NCBI GenBank assembly: GCA_013365325.1
Contig: JABVXV010000017.1
Coordinates: forward strand, 1-64,000
Direction of reading: 5' to 3'
Length of the DNA stretch: 64,000 nt
From: Dipetalonema caudispina
Lineage: Eukaryota > Nematoda > Chromadorea > Rhabditida > Onchocercidae
Shown here: positions 26,317-38,000 of the stretch, one piece after another
Position numbering within the stretch: the first letter of the stretch is position 1
How the letters are laid out: each line of letters opens with the position of its first letter
Notes under the pieces: generated by a model
Told to the model about the DNA's origin: nothing
Database searches by the model: none
What the model saw: only the letters and a program-made list of their open reading frames with translations
Made by a program: the position numbers and the translations under genes

Positions 26317-29300
26317 TCATCGCTTATGGAATTGCTTAAATGCCTTCGGTTTTTTCCTGTAGCCTGCTCCGCTTAACTTCGACCTTACAAGTACCTAAAT
26401 ACCTTCTTACATAATTTTCAGTCGTATTAAAATTACTAACTCTAATGAAAACTAAGGTGATATTTGATTTCAAAATAGTTCAATGATGAAATATGCATTT
26501 CCCCATTAGTAATGAATTGTGCAAAATCATTTCCATATATTTTGGATGACTGAGAACGATGTTTTAGTTAACAAAGTTTGAAAAAACTTGTTCTTCAAAT
26601 GATCTGGAAATGTGAATTTCAGAAATTTTACAATTACCGACTGCTCAATATGGAAGTAATCTTAGCATATCTTAAAAGAAACAGCCAAACAAATGTTCGA
26701 AATATGTTTTAAGGCAGATATGCATTGCGCAATTTTGCTCGTTGATAATAATAACAACATGATTAAGAGTAATAAATGGACACACCTTAGGTTTATTTGA
26801 TATTGGTAGATCAACAAAGGGAGGAGTGGAAAAACCGAACGATTTTGAAACGGCAATAAGATCCAATGTGTTAACGTCAAATATACTTTTTAAAGAGTGT
26901 GAATCATATGCTCTTATGTAACATTTATAAGCTTCCTAAAAATATAAATAATTTGAGTTATAATATTTGGAAAAAGCCACTGTAGCTATAATAAAAACCA
27001 TGATTCGAGGTACTCAATAAGCAGTTAAAAACTTGAACTTCCTGCTTACTGAATTATTAACAAGACAAAATGTTATAGCTAACCTTTGCCGATTTATTCA
27101 AATAATAATTTTGTTCAATAAGTTTTTCTAGCTGCAGCTGTATGTTCGCAATTTTATTCCATGAAAACTCATATTCATTAAGCACAACTTTTGCATGCTT
27201 CAAGTAACGAAGAAAGCCAATCTCTTCAGGACGTAATATTAGTAATGCATGACCGGTACCGGTTACACCACGAGCTGTACGCCCGACACTGAAAAGGAAA
27301 TATAACTGATAACAATAACTTCAGTAAATCTTGAATAAGCTATCGAGAAATGCGTTTTTACTGAGTGCTTAGAAATCAAAAGATGAAGAAGTCGGTTTCA
27401 GCTAAATAAATATGGAAATACCAAACAATCAGTCTGCTTGCTTCAAGTTAGGCCTTTTAAATTTCACAAAATCAGATGCAGAGCTTTCCTGACAGAGCAT
27501 ATCACACTCTTAATTCTTTAACAGCAAAATGTATGAGATTTGAAAGATGAACCGATGTATGTATTCCCGTGGCTCATCTGGTGGGTCATACTGTACAATC
27601 CAGTCAACTTGCGGTATGTCAAGACCACGAGCAGCAACATCTGTACAAAGCAAAATGCCTGATTTCGCTTGGCAAAACGAAAAGAATGTGCACGTTCGCT
27701 TCTGCTGTTTCTGCTTACCCTGTAAGAAACAAGAACTTTACAAAATTCTTAATTTACAAATATGATCGAAATGAAGACTAGTGAACCCCGAGAAATTTTT
27801 TTTTTTGCAGAAAGTCTCCACTTTTACCTTTCAATGTAATAAATAATAAAATGACATTACATGTATACATTGCACCGAGATGTCGATATAATTTAGCAAT
27901 TCGTGATGATATTTCACTGAATTACACGATGAAAAAAATACCATCACTTTCTTATCTCGATTCTTTTTCAAAAACGTAAAAAGCAATAGAAATCGCTTTT
28001 CTGATGGGCAAACAACATAACCCTGCAAAAAACTTCATATCTCTTATTACATCCGATAATGGCGACCAGTTCATCACCTGTGATGAACTGATTAATCCGA
28101 ATCATACCACATATTATCATGTTTTAAAATCTAACGTTTTGATTCATATGATACCGTTATATATTAAAAAATACACTATTTTCGTATCCAAAATAATATA
28201 AATCAGTTTGAAAATAATGACCTGCTGCAGACCAGAAACTGTTGCTAATTCATTTCCATTTTTTAGGTCCATTTCACTGATACCTATTCTTACAGGATCT
28301 GTATGAAGTGCGGCTTTAATGAGCTCGTCAACCTAAATTTATTTATAATAATTGGTGAGAACCAATAAATAAACTTGAGAAAATTCTAATTTAATCGAAA
28401 ACTGAAAAGCTGAAGGTAGACTGAAAAATTCCATGGACACACAAAATACACATCTACGACATAATTGAAATAATGCAGACCTTCGGTGTTTGTGTAGCTG
28501 AGAAAAACATCGTCTGACGTTTTTTTGGTAAAACTCGCAGTATTTGCTGCATTTCGATTTCAAAACCAATATCCAGTATGCGATCTGCTTCGTCGATGAT
28601 CAAACATTTCAAGTTTTTTACCATGAAGTCATCTGTATTCTGTATATGAAATTATACCTCTAAGTTATATGAGAAAAATGTATGACGATAGAATTGAAAA
28701 ATTGAAGGATAATAAAAAAATACTTCATAGTTGCAATTAAATTAAACATTCAAAGAGACACTGAAATAGCAGAACCTTCTTATAATGATCATCGGATAAT
28801 TGTATTACCTGTAAATGATCGAGCAAACGACCAGGTGTAGCAACAAGGAAACTAACACCTTTGGCTAATTTTTGTGATTCTGTTTGTCGATTGGCACCAC
28901 CCATAACTAAACCATGGGTTAAAGCAGGATGTTTCTCTAGGATTTCACTCAGAACTCCATAGGTCTGCATGGACAGTTCTCTGAAAAGTACAAATTCATA
29001 CTTGGAATCACTTAACTGCTAAAAGAAATTCAGAACTTATATTAAGAGGTACCAATGAATATTAATAACTCCTAATTATATAAACTAAATTTAATTGAAG
29101 TAAAAGCAAAAAAAAATCTCTCCTTCGAAGTTAATAATAGATCAAAATAAACCTAGTTGGCGAAATAACAATTACTCCTGTACCATTACGTGCTTTCCAC
29201 TCAAGTTTTACAAGCAACTCAACGGCTGGAATAAGAAATGCCAGTGTTTTACCACTTCCAGTTTTGGCTGATGCCAACACATCACGACCCTGAAAATACT

Positions 29301-30412
29301 TTGGACTAAGAAAAATTATTGAAACCAAAGACATTTCTTCACATTTCGAAAATACACTGCCCCAGCTGCTACGCTAGGCAGTATGGTACCGTCTGTTCAT
29401 TAATTGCAATCGACAATCTACTTGAATCATGATGGATAGCAGAAAGCAGGAACAAACATGACAATTCACGATTACGTGTGGTCCAATCAACAGAAATATA
29501 CTATTGTTAAATAGTGTATTTCTGTTGACTGGATGACACGTTTAAGACAGTCGAAAAAGATTTAATAATAGAAATTGTATAATGAAATAAATGACATCTT
29601 AGATGCATGATATTACCTGTAATAGAGGTTCAATACATCTCGCTTGTATTTCAGTCATTTTGGTAAAACCCATCTCAGAAATTGCGAGTAAAGTGGGCTT
29701 CGACAAAATGCTTTCAAGTGATGCAAATGTGGTCGATGATAGATATGAAACAATGTCAGTAGAGGAAGTGCGTTCAGCTTCTGCATTTTCAACAGGTTGC
29801 GGTTCAGTACTCTAGAAATAACAGTCTATGTAAATTTTGAGAACAATCTACGTGCAATGAGAATAAGGGAATCATTCGGAATTTAATAACCAAAATCTTT
29901 TATCATACATAAACAGAAGGGGAATAACAGAAGTCAGGAGCTAAAAAAACGGTTAAAAATACAATTCAAAAGATGATAAGCTTGCTTAAGAGTAAAAAGT
30001 GGAAGAAGAGCTAATTCATATGGATGAAATGGAGCGCCGTATAAATTGAGTTGAAAGTTCGATGACACCCAACTTGAGTTAAACGTTATACAGCAAAATT
30101 GCGAGACTTTAAAGAGGTAAACTTTCCGGGTTTAAACATAAAATTCATAGCTACTAGAAAACCATTAATAAATGACAATAAAAATAAGCAATTTCTAATT
30201 CATGAAATTGCAAACTATTATCTACCACTACTCGTTTTTGTCAAAATTTACAAGACACAGTGAAACAGTTGTTTAAAGAAAACAGAGAACAAACTAACCG
30301 GTTCTTTCTCTATTGCTATTCCATTTTCGCCAATTTTTGACATTTTTGGCTTTGCTGCATCCTGAAGTTTCTTGAGCTTACGCTTAAAAACGCGTTTCTC
30401 CACATTCATCAT
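26317..30412 (-). CDS. DDX18: DEAD-box ATP-dependent RNA helicase DDX18 (yeast Has1) orthologue
   Basis: Nucleolar RNA helicase needed for assembly of ribosomal subunits (known for Has1/DDX18). Eleven exons: 30299-30412, 29617-29811, 29153-29289, 28809-28980, 28481-28639, 28222-28332, 27861-28022, 27553-27719, 27084-27288, 26786-26935, 26317-26394; 549 residues. Motifs in order: Q-motif region ending MTEIQ (about residue 90), AKTGSGKT (111-118), SPTRELS (146-152), PGRLLDH, DEAD (222-225), SAT (253-255), TDVAARGLD (376-384), HRVGRTAR (405-412). The stretch [15 protein letters not shown] is nearly identical to the human protein, which makes DDX18 the right helicase subfamily. The C-terminus [12 protein letters not shown] matches the basic Gly/Lys tail of the family. 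The ATG at 30412 lies 8 nt after an acceptor (TTTTTAG), suggesting trans-splicing; two ATGs are in tandem. Last gene of three in the same orientation. Confidence 0.95.
29474..29541 (+). ncRNA. Intronic hairpin, candidate small-RNA precursor
   Basis: A 32-bp inverted repeat (arms 29474-29505 and 29510-29541) with a 4-nt loop lies in the DDX18 intron between exons 2 and 3. Read as plus-strand RNA, the stem has two G-U wobbles and two mismatches; read as minus-strand RNA it has one wobble and three mismatches. It resembles a small-RNA precursor in length, but the loop is short. It may instead be a tiny foldback element. No known microRNA was recognised. Confidence 0.35.
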
Positions 30413-31065
30413 ATTCCTTTCTAAAAATTTTATTAATGTAAATTTGTAAAATAAATGAATATAGCGAGATAGCAGATGACGTGAGAACGTATTAAGACGA
30501 TGAGCATACCCATGCAAAACAATAAAATAAGTTTCCAAATAAGTAATCACCGGGAGTCCCAAAAGTAAGAAAATAAAAAAAAAAGATATTCTAACCTATT
30601 CAATATCTCACGGAAAATTTATGAGAAAACAGAATAAATACCAAATTAAAATTAGCTAATGATTAGAAAACTTGATAAGCTATGAATAATGCTGACATTT
30701 TAATATAACAAAATGAACAACCCACAGATAATTAGCATCACTTTTAATTTCTCAGTGGCAAAATACTAACAGTCAGTTAACGGAAAATACAATGAATTTT
30801 CATATAAGAAATAGTATCCCTTGACTGAACACAAGTTTTGGAAGGAACTGATTTTATAAAAAAAATGTTCCCACTAATAGATTTACAGGCAAAAATTGTT
30901 TAAAACTGAAATGCATTATTTAGACCCAGGCCAAGAGGTCTACAAGGTTGGCTAAATCCGCCAGAATTTGTAAACAACCGTTGCATTTCTCTGAAGTTCA
31001 GGGTCTGAGCCTTGTTATTTGCGCACAAATTAATTAAAAATCGAAAAGTACACCAAGACAAGGAA
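30413..31065. other. Spacer between archease and DDX18
   Basis: About 650 nt between two genes on the minus strand. The acceptor next to the DDX18 start (30421-30422) may be a trans-splice site. The spacing is longer than in typical worm operons, so co-transcription is only a possibility. Confidence 0.4.
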
Positions 31066-31515
31066 TCATATATCGACAATGACATAAATATCAGTCTTAT
31101 CCGAAGATTCGTTAACCTGCATATTGGAATAAGTGATTGCTTTAATTTCGGTTCCTTGTGGATGCCTAGTGAGGTCGAACGATTCACCCCAGCACCGTAC
31201 GTGCACTTCGAACTTTTCCCGATCGAGTTTAATCACTTTTGCAACCCTACCAATGAAAAATGGTTCTGTTGAGAAAGCAAAGAGTGCTTCATCCAGCAGT
31301 CGAGCCATTAATGAGATCATATCAATACCACTGGCAAACAAATCAAATGAATATTCTGCGGACACCATTGAAATGTCAGTCATATAGCCATACATAGAGA
31401 TTAATGTCTGTTCCATAGCCTCTTCCAAAGTGTTACCCCAACCATGCAGTTGAACGTCAGCAGTGTGGTCAAGATATTCATATTTAACTGTTGCCATTAC
31501 TGGTGTATCCGCCAT
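31066..31515 (-). CDS. ZBTB8OS: Archease, cofactor of the RtcB tRNA-splicing ligase
   Basis: Archease promotes guanylylation and turnover of the RNA ligase RtcB, which joins tRNA exons and, in animals, xbp-1 mRNA. The gene is intronless in this window: 149 residues from the ATG at 31513-31515. The family core is plain: YEYLDHTADVQLHGWG near the N-terminus, WGESFDLTRHPQGTEIKAIT, then NMQ and the terminal YVIVDI, matching the conserved end FVIIDI with its metal-binding aspartate. Human archease is 167 residues, the difference being a short N-terminal extension. The frame stays open upstream to 31560 but without another ATG; an acceptor-like TATAG near 31561 may be the trans-splice site. It lies between MAF1 and DDX18 in the same orientation. 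Confidence 0.95.
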   Translation of the reverse strand: MADTPVMATVKYEYLDHTADVQLHGWGNTLEEAMEQTLISMYGYMTDISMVSAEYSFDLFASGIDMISLMARLLDEALFAFSTEPFFIGRVAKVIKLDREKFEVHVRCWGESFDLTRHPQGTEIKAITYSNMQVNESSDKTDIYVIVDI

Positions 31516-32257
31516 TTGACCAATCGGAAAATAGAATCTATTTAATCGCGCTGCTTGCAACTATATTCAAAACCTTAAATGTTTTGACAAGTTATCTTTA
31601 ACTGCCTTACGCCTGGCCTGATCACTTTAAACTAAATTACCACATTCTTAAAGCAGTCCAGTCAAGATCAAAATCATTAAAAATAAAAGGTCCAACCTCA
31701 AAATCAAGACCCTGTCTCCAGCAAAAAAAATTTATATACAAAAGATTGAAATTAATAAGCTTTCACAATAACAATAACAAATGATTTGTACGTCAAATGT
31801 GGCTATGTACAGTAGCTAAATGCGTTGCCAACAACTGCAGAATAAGATGGTAATAGTTGATATTTACAAAACTTCAGATAGCGAAAACAGGTGAGTTGAA
31901 AAATTGACACAGATGTGAAGAAAATGAGTTAAAAAGAATTAAATTCTCTGACTTCCAAAGACCAATATACAAAATAAAAATTGATAAGACAAAATAATTA
32001 AATGCGCTGAGAGAAAACAGAAGCACGGGAGGTATAAAATGGGAACATATTGAGAATGTTAAAATCGTGCTTGACAGGAATAATGCTGCTTCATACGGGT
32101 ACAAAGTTTTTGAAGCTATTTCAAAAATATGCCTTTCAAAATTACTGAAGTTATGAAATGAAAAACAGTAGAAGCAGCAGTGAGGAAATATATCATATTA
32201 AGCTATAAAATATGCACACCGTATTCGATCATCATTCACAGGCGAAAACAAGAATTA
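31516..32257. other. Spacer between MAF1 and archease
   Basis: About 740 nt on the same-strand boundary of two genes. A minus-strand frame at 31874-32104 is rich in hydrophobic residues but has no resemblance to a known protein and no clear exon borders. Nothing else seen. Confidence 0.4.
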
Positions 32258-34036
32258 TTATACATCTACACCCCACAACTCTTCCGCTGATCGATTCTGA
32301 GCAGTATCAGCTCGGAATGCACGACATGACATGAAAAGAATGCGTTTTAAAGATTTATTGTGGAAGAAGTATGCAAATGACCACATCACCAAGTCTTCAC
32401 AGTACGGATCGCCGGTGTATCCTGTTCGGTAACTATAAGAACGTTATTATATCTTTTAGTTGTGTCTAATATTTTACTATTCCAATGGAAAGACATTTCT
32501 TCGTAAAGAGGAAATTTATTAGAATCCTATACTTGGAGAATAATTTTTTTATGGAAAATTATCAAAAGCAAGCCTAAGCAAAGGACTTCAAAGAAACACG
32601 TATTAAGTTGGTAACACTACTCTATTTGGATACAGTCGTTCATAACCTGAAGAAAAAACCCATCACACCAGTTGCTCCGTTTAATCCATTCAAAAGGCAT
32701 GAGTTATTTTACATTATACATTTCATAAGAAATACCTGTACAATTTACAATCATCAATTTTGATGACCTGATCGACTCTTTCCCAAAGTACTCTTTTAAT
32801 CTCATAATAATTTGCCACCGTAGCAGAAAGTTTTGAATCAACCAAACCGGCTAATGTCTGTAAGGTCGACTCCGTATATAACCATATAATTTCAAGAATA
32901 GGACTTACAATTCTGGCCTAACTTGGGAGAAATTACTAAGACCAATTAAAAAATATGTAAGAAAAAATATACATTTGCTTCTCAGTGCTTTTCTTTCAAA
33001 CAGAACTGAGACTATGAATTACTTTGTAGCCAAACAACGAGATGAAATGTTAGCATACCTATACTTTCGAAGAACTTTTTCACACTTTCCTACATAAACC
33101 ATAGTTTCAAAAGTAGTGTGAGAAAACTAACTTCAAAATTAGGAAGGAGAGAAAATGCTTCGCTCTTTGTAGAGGAAAAATCATAATCTTGAAATGATGC
33201 GTTCATAACCGATCTTAGTTCAAAAAGGGTTCGGGAGGAAATTGCGTCCGCATATACCAAGCCATTCTGAAGATCATGCCAATAAAAATTAAACTTAGCA
33301 AATAAAGTGGTAGTCTACATATGACGAAAGAGAGAAGAAGAAACTACAGCATAGTAACTGATATGCGAAACTATAAGTTATAATAATCTACTTACTTCTT
33401 CGATACTACTGCTCAAACTGGAACAACCAGGCTCTGAGAAATGGCGCAAACGCGAGTTCTGCGTCCATGATGAATTAGATAGAAGCCATGGTAACTTTTC
33501 TGGTGGTGAGAGCGGTTGTGGAGCATTACTGCTAGTTTGCTGACTTTTCTTCCACTGTTTCTTGTCAGATGTTATCATTTTGCAAGAATATGCTTCCAGC
33601 CTACCAAATATGTACTATACACAATCATAAAAAATAAATGCCTGATCCACTTCATTCAGTCAGAAACAACGTTGAAGTATACGAGCTGCTTGCCGGCATT
33701 GTGTCAACCAGTAAGGTACACACATCACAATGTCAACAAAAGCCTATTAAACATGCAGAAAAATTGACTTAAACCCTTCAAACAGAAATAAAGTATAACC
33801 TACCTTACTACAGTTGATTCTTATAATGTGCTGATACAAACTATTAAGTTTGAAAGAGAAGTATATAGTACCTTTTTTTTCTAAAAAAGGAAAAGAACAG
33901 CGCCTCTTTTGTCAATCGAACTCGGTCTCTCATAAATATAATTAACGACAAACCTCACATCAATGCAACAATCCTTTGCATGTTCCCCAAACGTGTATGA
34001 TAATTGTTCAAGCTCTACATTTTCTAACAACTTCAT
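32258..34036 (-). CDS. MAF1: MAF1, repressor of RNA polymerase III transcription
   Basis: MAF1 binds RNA polymerase III and its initiation factor and lowers tRNA and 5S rRNA transcription under stress or nutrient limitation. Five exons: 33954-34036, 33396-33600, 33132-33266, 32736-32857, 32258-32432; 239 residues (human 256). The start MKLLEN and LEAYSCKM match the human MKLLEN and IESYSCKM. The conserved core follows: RTLFELRSVMNASF, DYDFSS, LWERVDQVI, LYSY, then GDPYCEDLVMWSFAYFFHNK and LKRILFMSCRA. The segment between the first box and the core (about residues 40-95) is Ser/Pro-rich with SPPEK and resembles the flexible, phosphorylated linker of other MAF1 proteins. It is the first of three minus-strand genes and lies head-to-head with the coiled-coil gene at 35044. 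Confidence 0.96.
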
Positions 34037-35043
34037 TGCAACACTATCCTTGAAAGCAGAATATATATCTAAATAAGCTAACGTTATCAGGTCTTACAAG
34101 AACATCACGTTTTAGGGTAATACGATGTTTCGTAACAACATTTCTATTAAATAAGATAATAAACGTAAGTGCAATATTACGTGAGTAAGAGGACGTCATC
34201 TTGTTACGTGACGAATAACCCATCTTCGCCAAAATTACTTACACACAGCTGGCTAATATCCGTAAGCGCGTATTACGTGAGAAGCTTCGAGAAGAGTAGA
34301 CAGAAAAGACAGTTTATTTTGAGAGAAATAGGAAATGAGAGTAATTGTTATGAATGAGCACGGAGAAAAAGGAGAGATGAGAATGGCAGACAATATGGTA
34401 AGTACGTTTTAGCGGGACAAGATTAAATTTGAATGTAGTGAAGGGAAGGGTGTTTGTTTGATATTGGCTAGGAGTATGGAGGATTTCATGGAATAAAGCT
34501 AGAAGCCAAGTCTTTTTGGAAATTTTAATTCTCTCATAGAGGTGAAAATCCCTTAGTTGCTACTTATCGATAATGATACGTATCACTAATTAACATAGGT
34601 TCATAATTCTCTGGCTGGATTATTGAGATGAATTTAAAACATTCTCACAGTCCCCTTCAATTCCGGGAGATTTTCATACCTTCCTAAACTTTCTCAACTT
34701 ACCGATATCAGTCAGAATGTACGAATTGTTTAACAGTGATCAAACTGAGGAGAATGTCTTAACCCTACTGTAGTGTACACCGGGTGATCTAGGTGATTTT
34801 TCATTATGGTTATCTATTTAATGTAAGGACAATTGTAATAAATTTCTGGGATTCAGAATCATGACTTCTCTGTTGGGAACATATTTGTAAACTTTATGAA
34901 TGTATCCAAAAAGTAAAAAGAGACCGAATGGTTGGATTGATTTTATATACAGTTCTGCATTTTCTGACGTTCGAGATACTCTTTCATCAGTAAATTCGTA
35001 ATTTATAGTAAAATCCGCAAGGTTCCAGCTGGTTTGTAGCAAA
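34037..35043. promoter_or_regulatory. Shared divergent promoter region of MAF1 and the coiled-coil gene
   Basis: A 1-kb region between two head-to-head starts. Three copies of TTACGTGA occur on the plus strand at 34177-34184, 34204-34211 and 34273-34280, plus GACGTCA at 34192-34198, all 140-250 nt upstream of the MAF1 ATG. They resemble bZIP/CRE sites and contain the TACGTG core used by HIF-type factors. No strong TATA box seen. An acceptor (TTTGTAG ending 35039) sits 4 nt before the coiled-coil gene's ATG. Function is inferred from motif and spacing only. Confidence 0.45.
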
Positions 35044-38000
35044 ATGTCTTTATCTGGTGATCAGGAGGATAGCAGAAAGAACTGTATTGTAAGTTAACTT
35101 CTAACTTATGGTTGAATTTATTCATCATCTTGTTAAACTTCATAACTTAATCACTGCGGCAAATCAATGAAAAGTTTGTTGAACTCATCACTGAAATTAT
35201 CTAATTTGCTTATAGAAGGTAGAATTTTACTAGGCTTGTTTGACTTGAGTAACTTTTGATATTTCTACTCCTTTTTTCTCTGTCGATCCTTACACGGTGT
35301 AATGCGGGAATAATTAAAAAAGATATTGAAATGTATGAAGGACTTCAGCAATTTCAAATTGGGTTATTCTTTGTCGAGTAATAGTCGATACGGTTAATAA
35401 ACAATAGCAATAAATTTGAATAAACAATCCATACTTCTTAGTTCTTACCAGCAAATATCATTTTAGAAGAGGCAGAGCGCTGATAGTCCGCTAGCAGTGA
35501 TGTCTCCATCTGTCCGTCCACAATCCACAAAATTGGTTTGTTTATTTCACTAAAGTTGAAAGGTACAATTATATATAACCTGAAAAGAAAGATTACAAAT
35601 TTAGAATGTGTATTAGTATCTTCAGTTTTAATATTCTTTCAAGAGAAAATGCATTATTAGACGACGAGATTAGAGTAGCATAAAATTTTTTGTCACTGGT
35701 CAATTTATTATTACTTTTGTTACTATTTTCTTTCTATTCTTACAGTTTCGTTTGTCGAAAACCCCCTTAGGACCGAAGCTTTCAAATATCAACCAAGTTG
35801 ATCCCAATATCGATGCTACGCTTTTGGAGCCATGTTCTGTTGAGGTTCGCACAAAATCTTACAACAACACCATATATCATTTTTTAATCTTTGAGTGAAA
35901 TTTGATGCTAATTTAAGTATTACAGAGAGAAGGAGCTCCAGCAGTAATAAATTATTCAGATCCGAATATTGAACAGTATTTGGTAGAAGAAGCCTTGCAG
36001 CCCGAGGAAACCATGGTTCACATTTCTAGCTATTTTCGAAATCCAGTTTCATTGCTTGGTTTCTCATTAATTCTTTCTGCCTTGCTCGCATTTTCTACCA
36101 CAGCGATTCATTGCGATTCAAAAATATACGTAGAATCATATGGCGTATTACTTTACTTCGAGATTTTCACCTCATAAGTAGAAATGGGTATTTAGAAAGA
36201 AGCACTGGTTGAACAAAGCATTGCATCAGAGTGCGATGACGTTGCAAATGTTACCGCTTTGACATCATCCTCAGTGGCTGCTGCATTGGTGAGGGATGTT
36301 GTTATATTTTACGTCTTAGATTTAAAAGTTTTGTCATCTATTCACAGCCCAAATTTCATTATTTCCCGTCATTTTTTGCTAAACGTCTTCATCTCTAAGT
36401 TTCTTCTGCATCATCCCCTTAAAATTTCTGTTACCGCTTAAAAAGAAAAGACGAAATTTAAAGTTCTCACTCTAATTTAGTACTTGTGGTCAAGTAAATT
36501 TTTATATAATAATTTTTTGTCGTAAATATTTGTTTCTTTTATAAAACGTATTCTAGAGTCCTGGAATGTCTAACGAAATGAAATCAGCAATAAAAACATA
36601 TTTGAAATCTACTTCGATGTATTCTACCAGCTCACTGGAAACAAAAGCTGAATTGTTGAATGTTGTTGACGTAAGTTGAAATTATTTTTTGTAGGGTTAA
36701 TTACAAAATTTAATGTAAGTTTTTGTCATTCTACTGGGTTCTTCAAAAATTTTTGTAACGTTATGATAGCTGTCATTCTTTAGAATGTTGCGGGAGTTGG
36801 GAAGAGTGAAGATACCGAAGAGCTGAAAATTAGTGTTTCTGCATGCGGCTCGCAAGAAAGAATCGTAGAGAACAATACTAAAGATTCTGTCAAAACAGAT
36901 GTATCTATGCCGTGTTCGGAATTTTCTGCCGAAACGACTGAAGCCTATTCTCATTCTGGAATTTTATGTGGGACTACAGAGATGAACGATGTCGCCGAGG
37001 CCTCGCTTACTGAAGTAACAGGTTCTCCATTTCTGGAAAATACGGAAGTTAACTCTTCAATTACATCGAAGTGTCTTGCAACACAATTCGGTGAGAGAAT
37101 GACATCTCCAGATATGCCAGAAGATTTAACGCTGTCGGCACGCAAAAATAGGGTTTTTGCAACTAGAAATTTGAAGTTGGATAACCTATCTTCACCACGA
37201 GAACTGGCGAGCTATGCTGAAGAACGAGCACAAAATTATTCATTTCTTATTAATGAAGCTTACTGCGAAACATCAGTGTTCTGCGAGAATTGTTACGCTA
37301 TGCGCATCGAACTAGGACTTTTTTCGGATAAGTTTGCAGCATTGACATCTGCTATTGGAGGTCCAGCTGCAGAAGGAAATATAGCTTTTGTTGCTGAACT
37401 GGAAAATTTACTGAGAGGAAAACAAGCAGAAATTATAACACTGTCATCGAAGCTGAGAGATTTAACCCAGGCAAATGTAAGCCTTAGTTTTTTGCAATAT
37501 TTGTTTTCGAGTGCTGCTGCTGCCTTTGAATTGTCGAAATCATGTTGTGGCTGAGTTTTTTTCTTTTTTCTTTTTTTTTTGTAGGATCAGCTAAATAAAC
37601 AAAAAGAGATCGCCGAAAAGGATGCCGAGGATTACAGATTTTTGTTCAAGGATGAAATGAAAAAGAAATTAGAAGAAATAGATGTATTGCGGAGAAAGGT
37701 CGAAACTTTATGACACATTTTTTTTTTTTTAGATTTCATAGAAGTAATTTAAAGTGATTCTTATACAGAAATTTACATTTCCAAAAAACATATCTTACAT
37801 TGTCTAGCGTAGAACTGTGAACTAATATATATCAAATACACCTTATAGTTGTACGAAGCAGAGGATTTGATAGATGAGTTGAAACAAGCAAAGCCAAAAC
37901 AGTCGTCTGAGGAGGACACTTCACAAGCTGAGGTTTAATTTGATATATCTTCAGTTGAGATTAAAATTAGTTGAACCGCTATAAATTTTTTTTTGATTTG

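Noticed and set aside
31012..31387. Plus-strand frames opposite archease
   Set aside because: They are shadows of the archease coding sequence, which is unmistakable on the minus strand.
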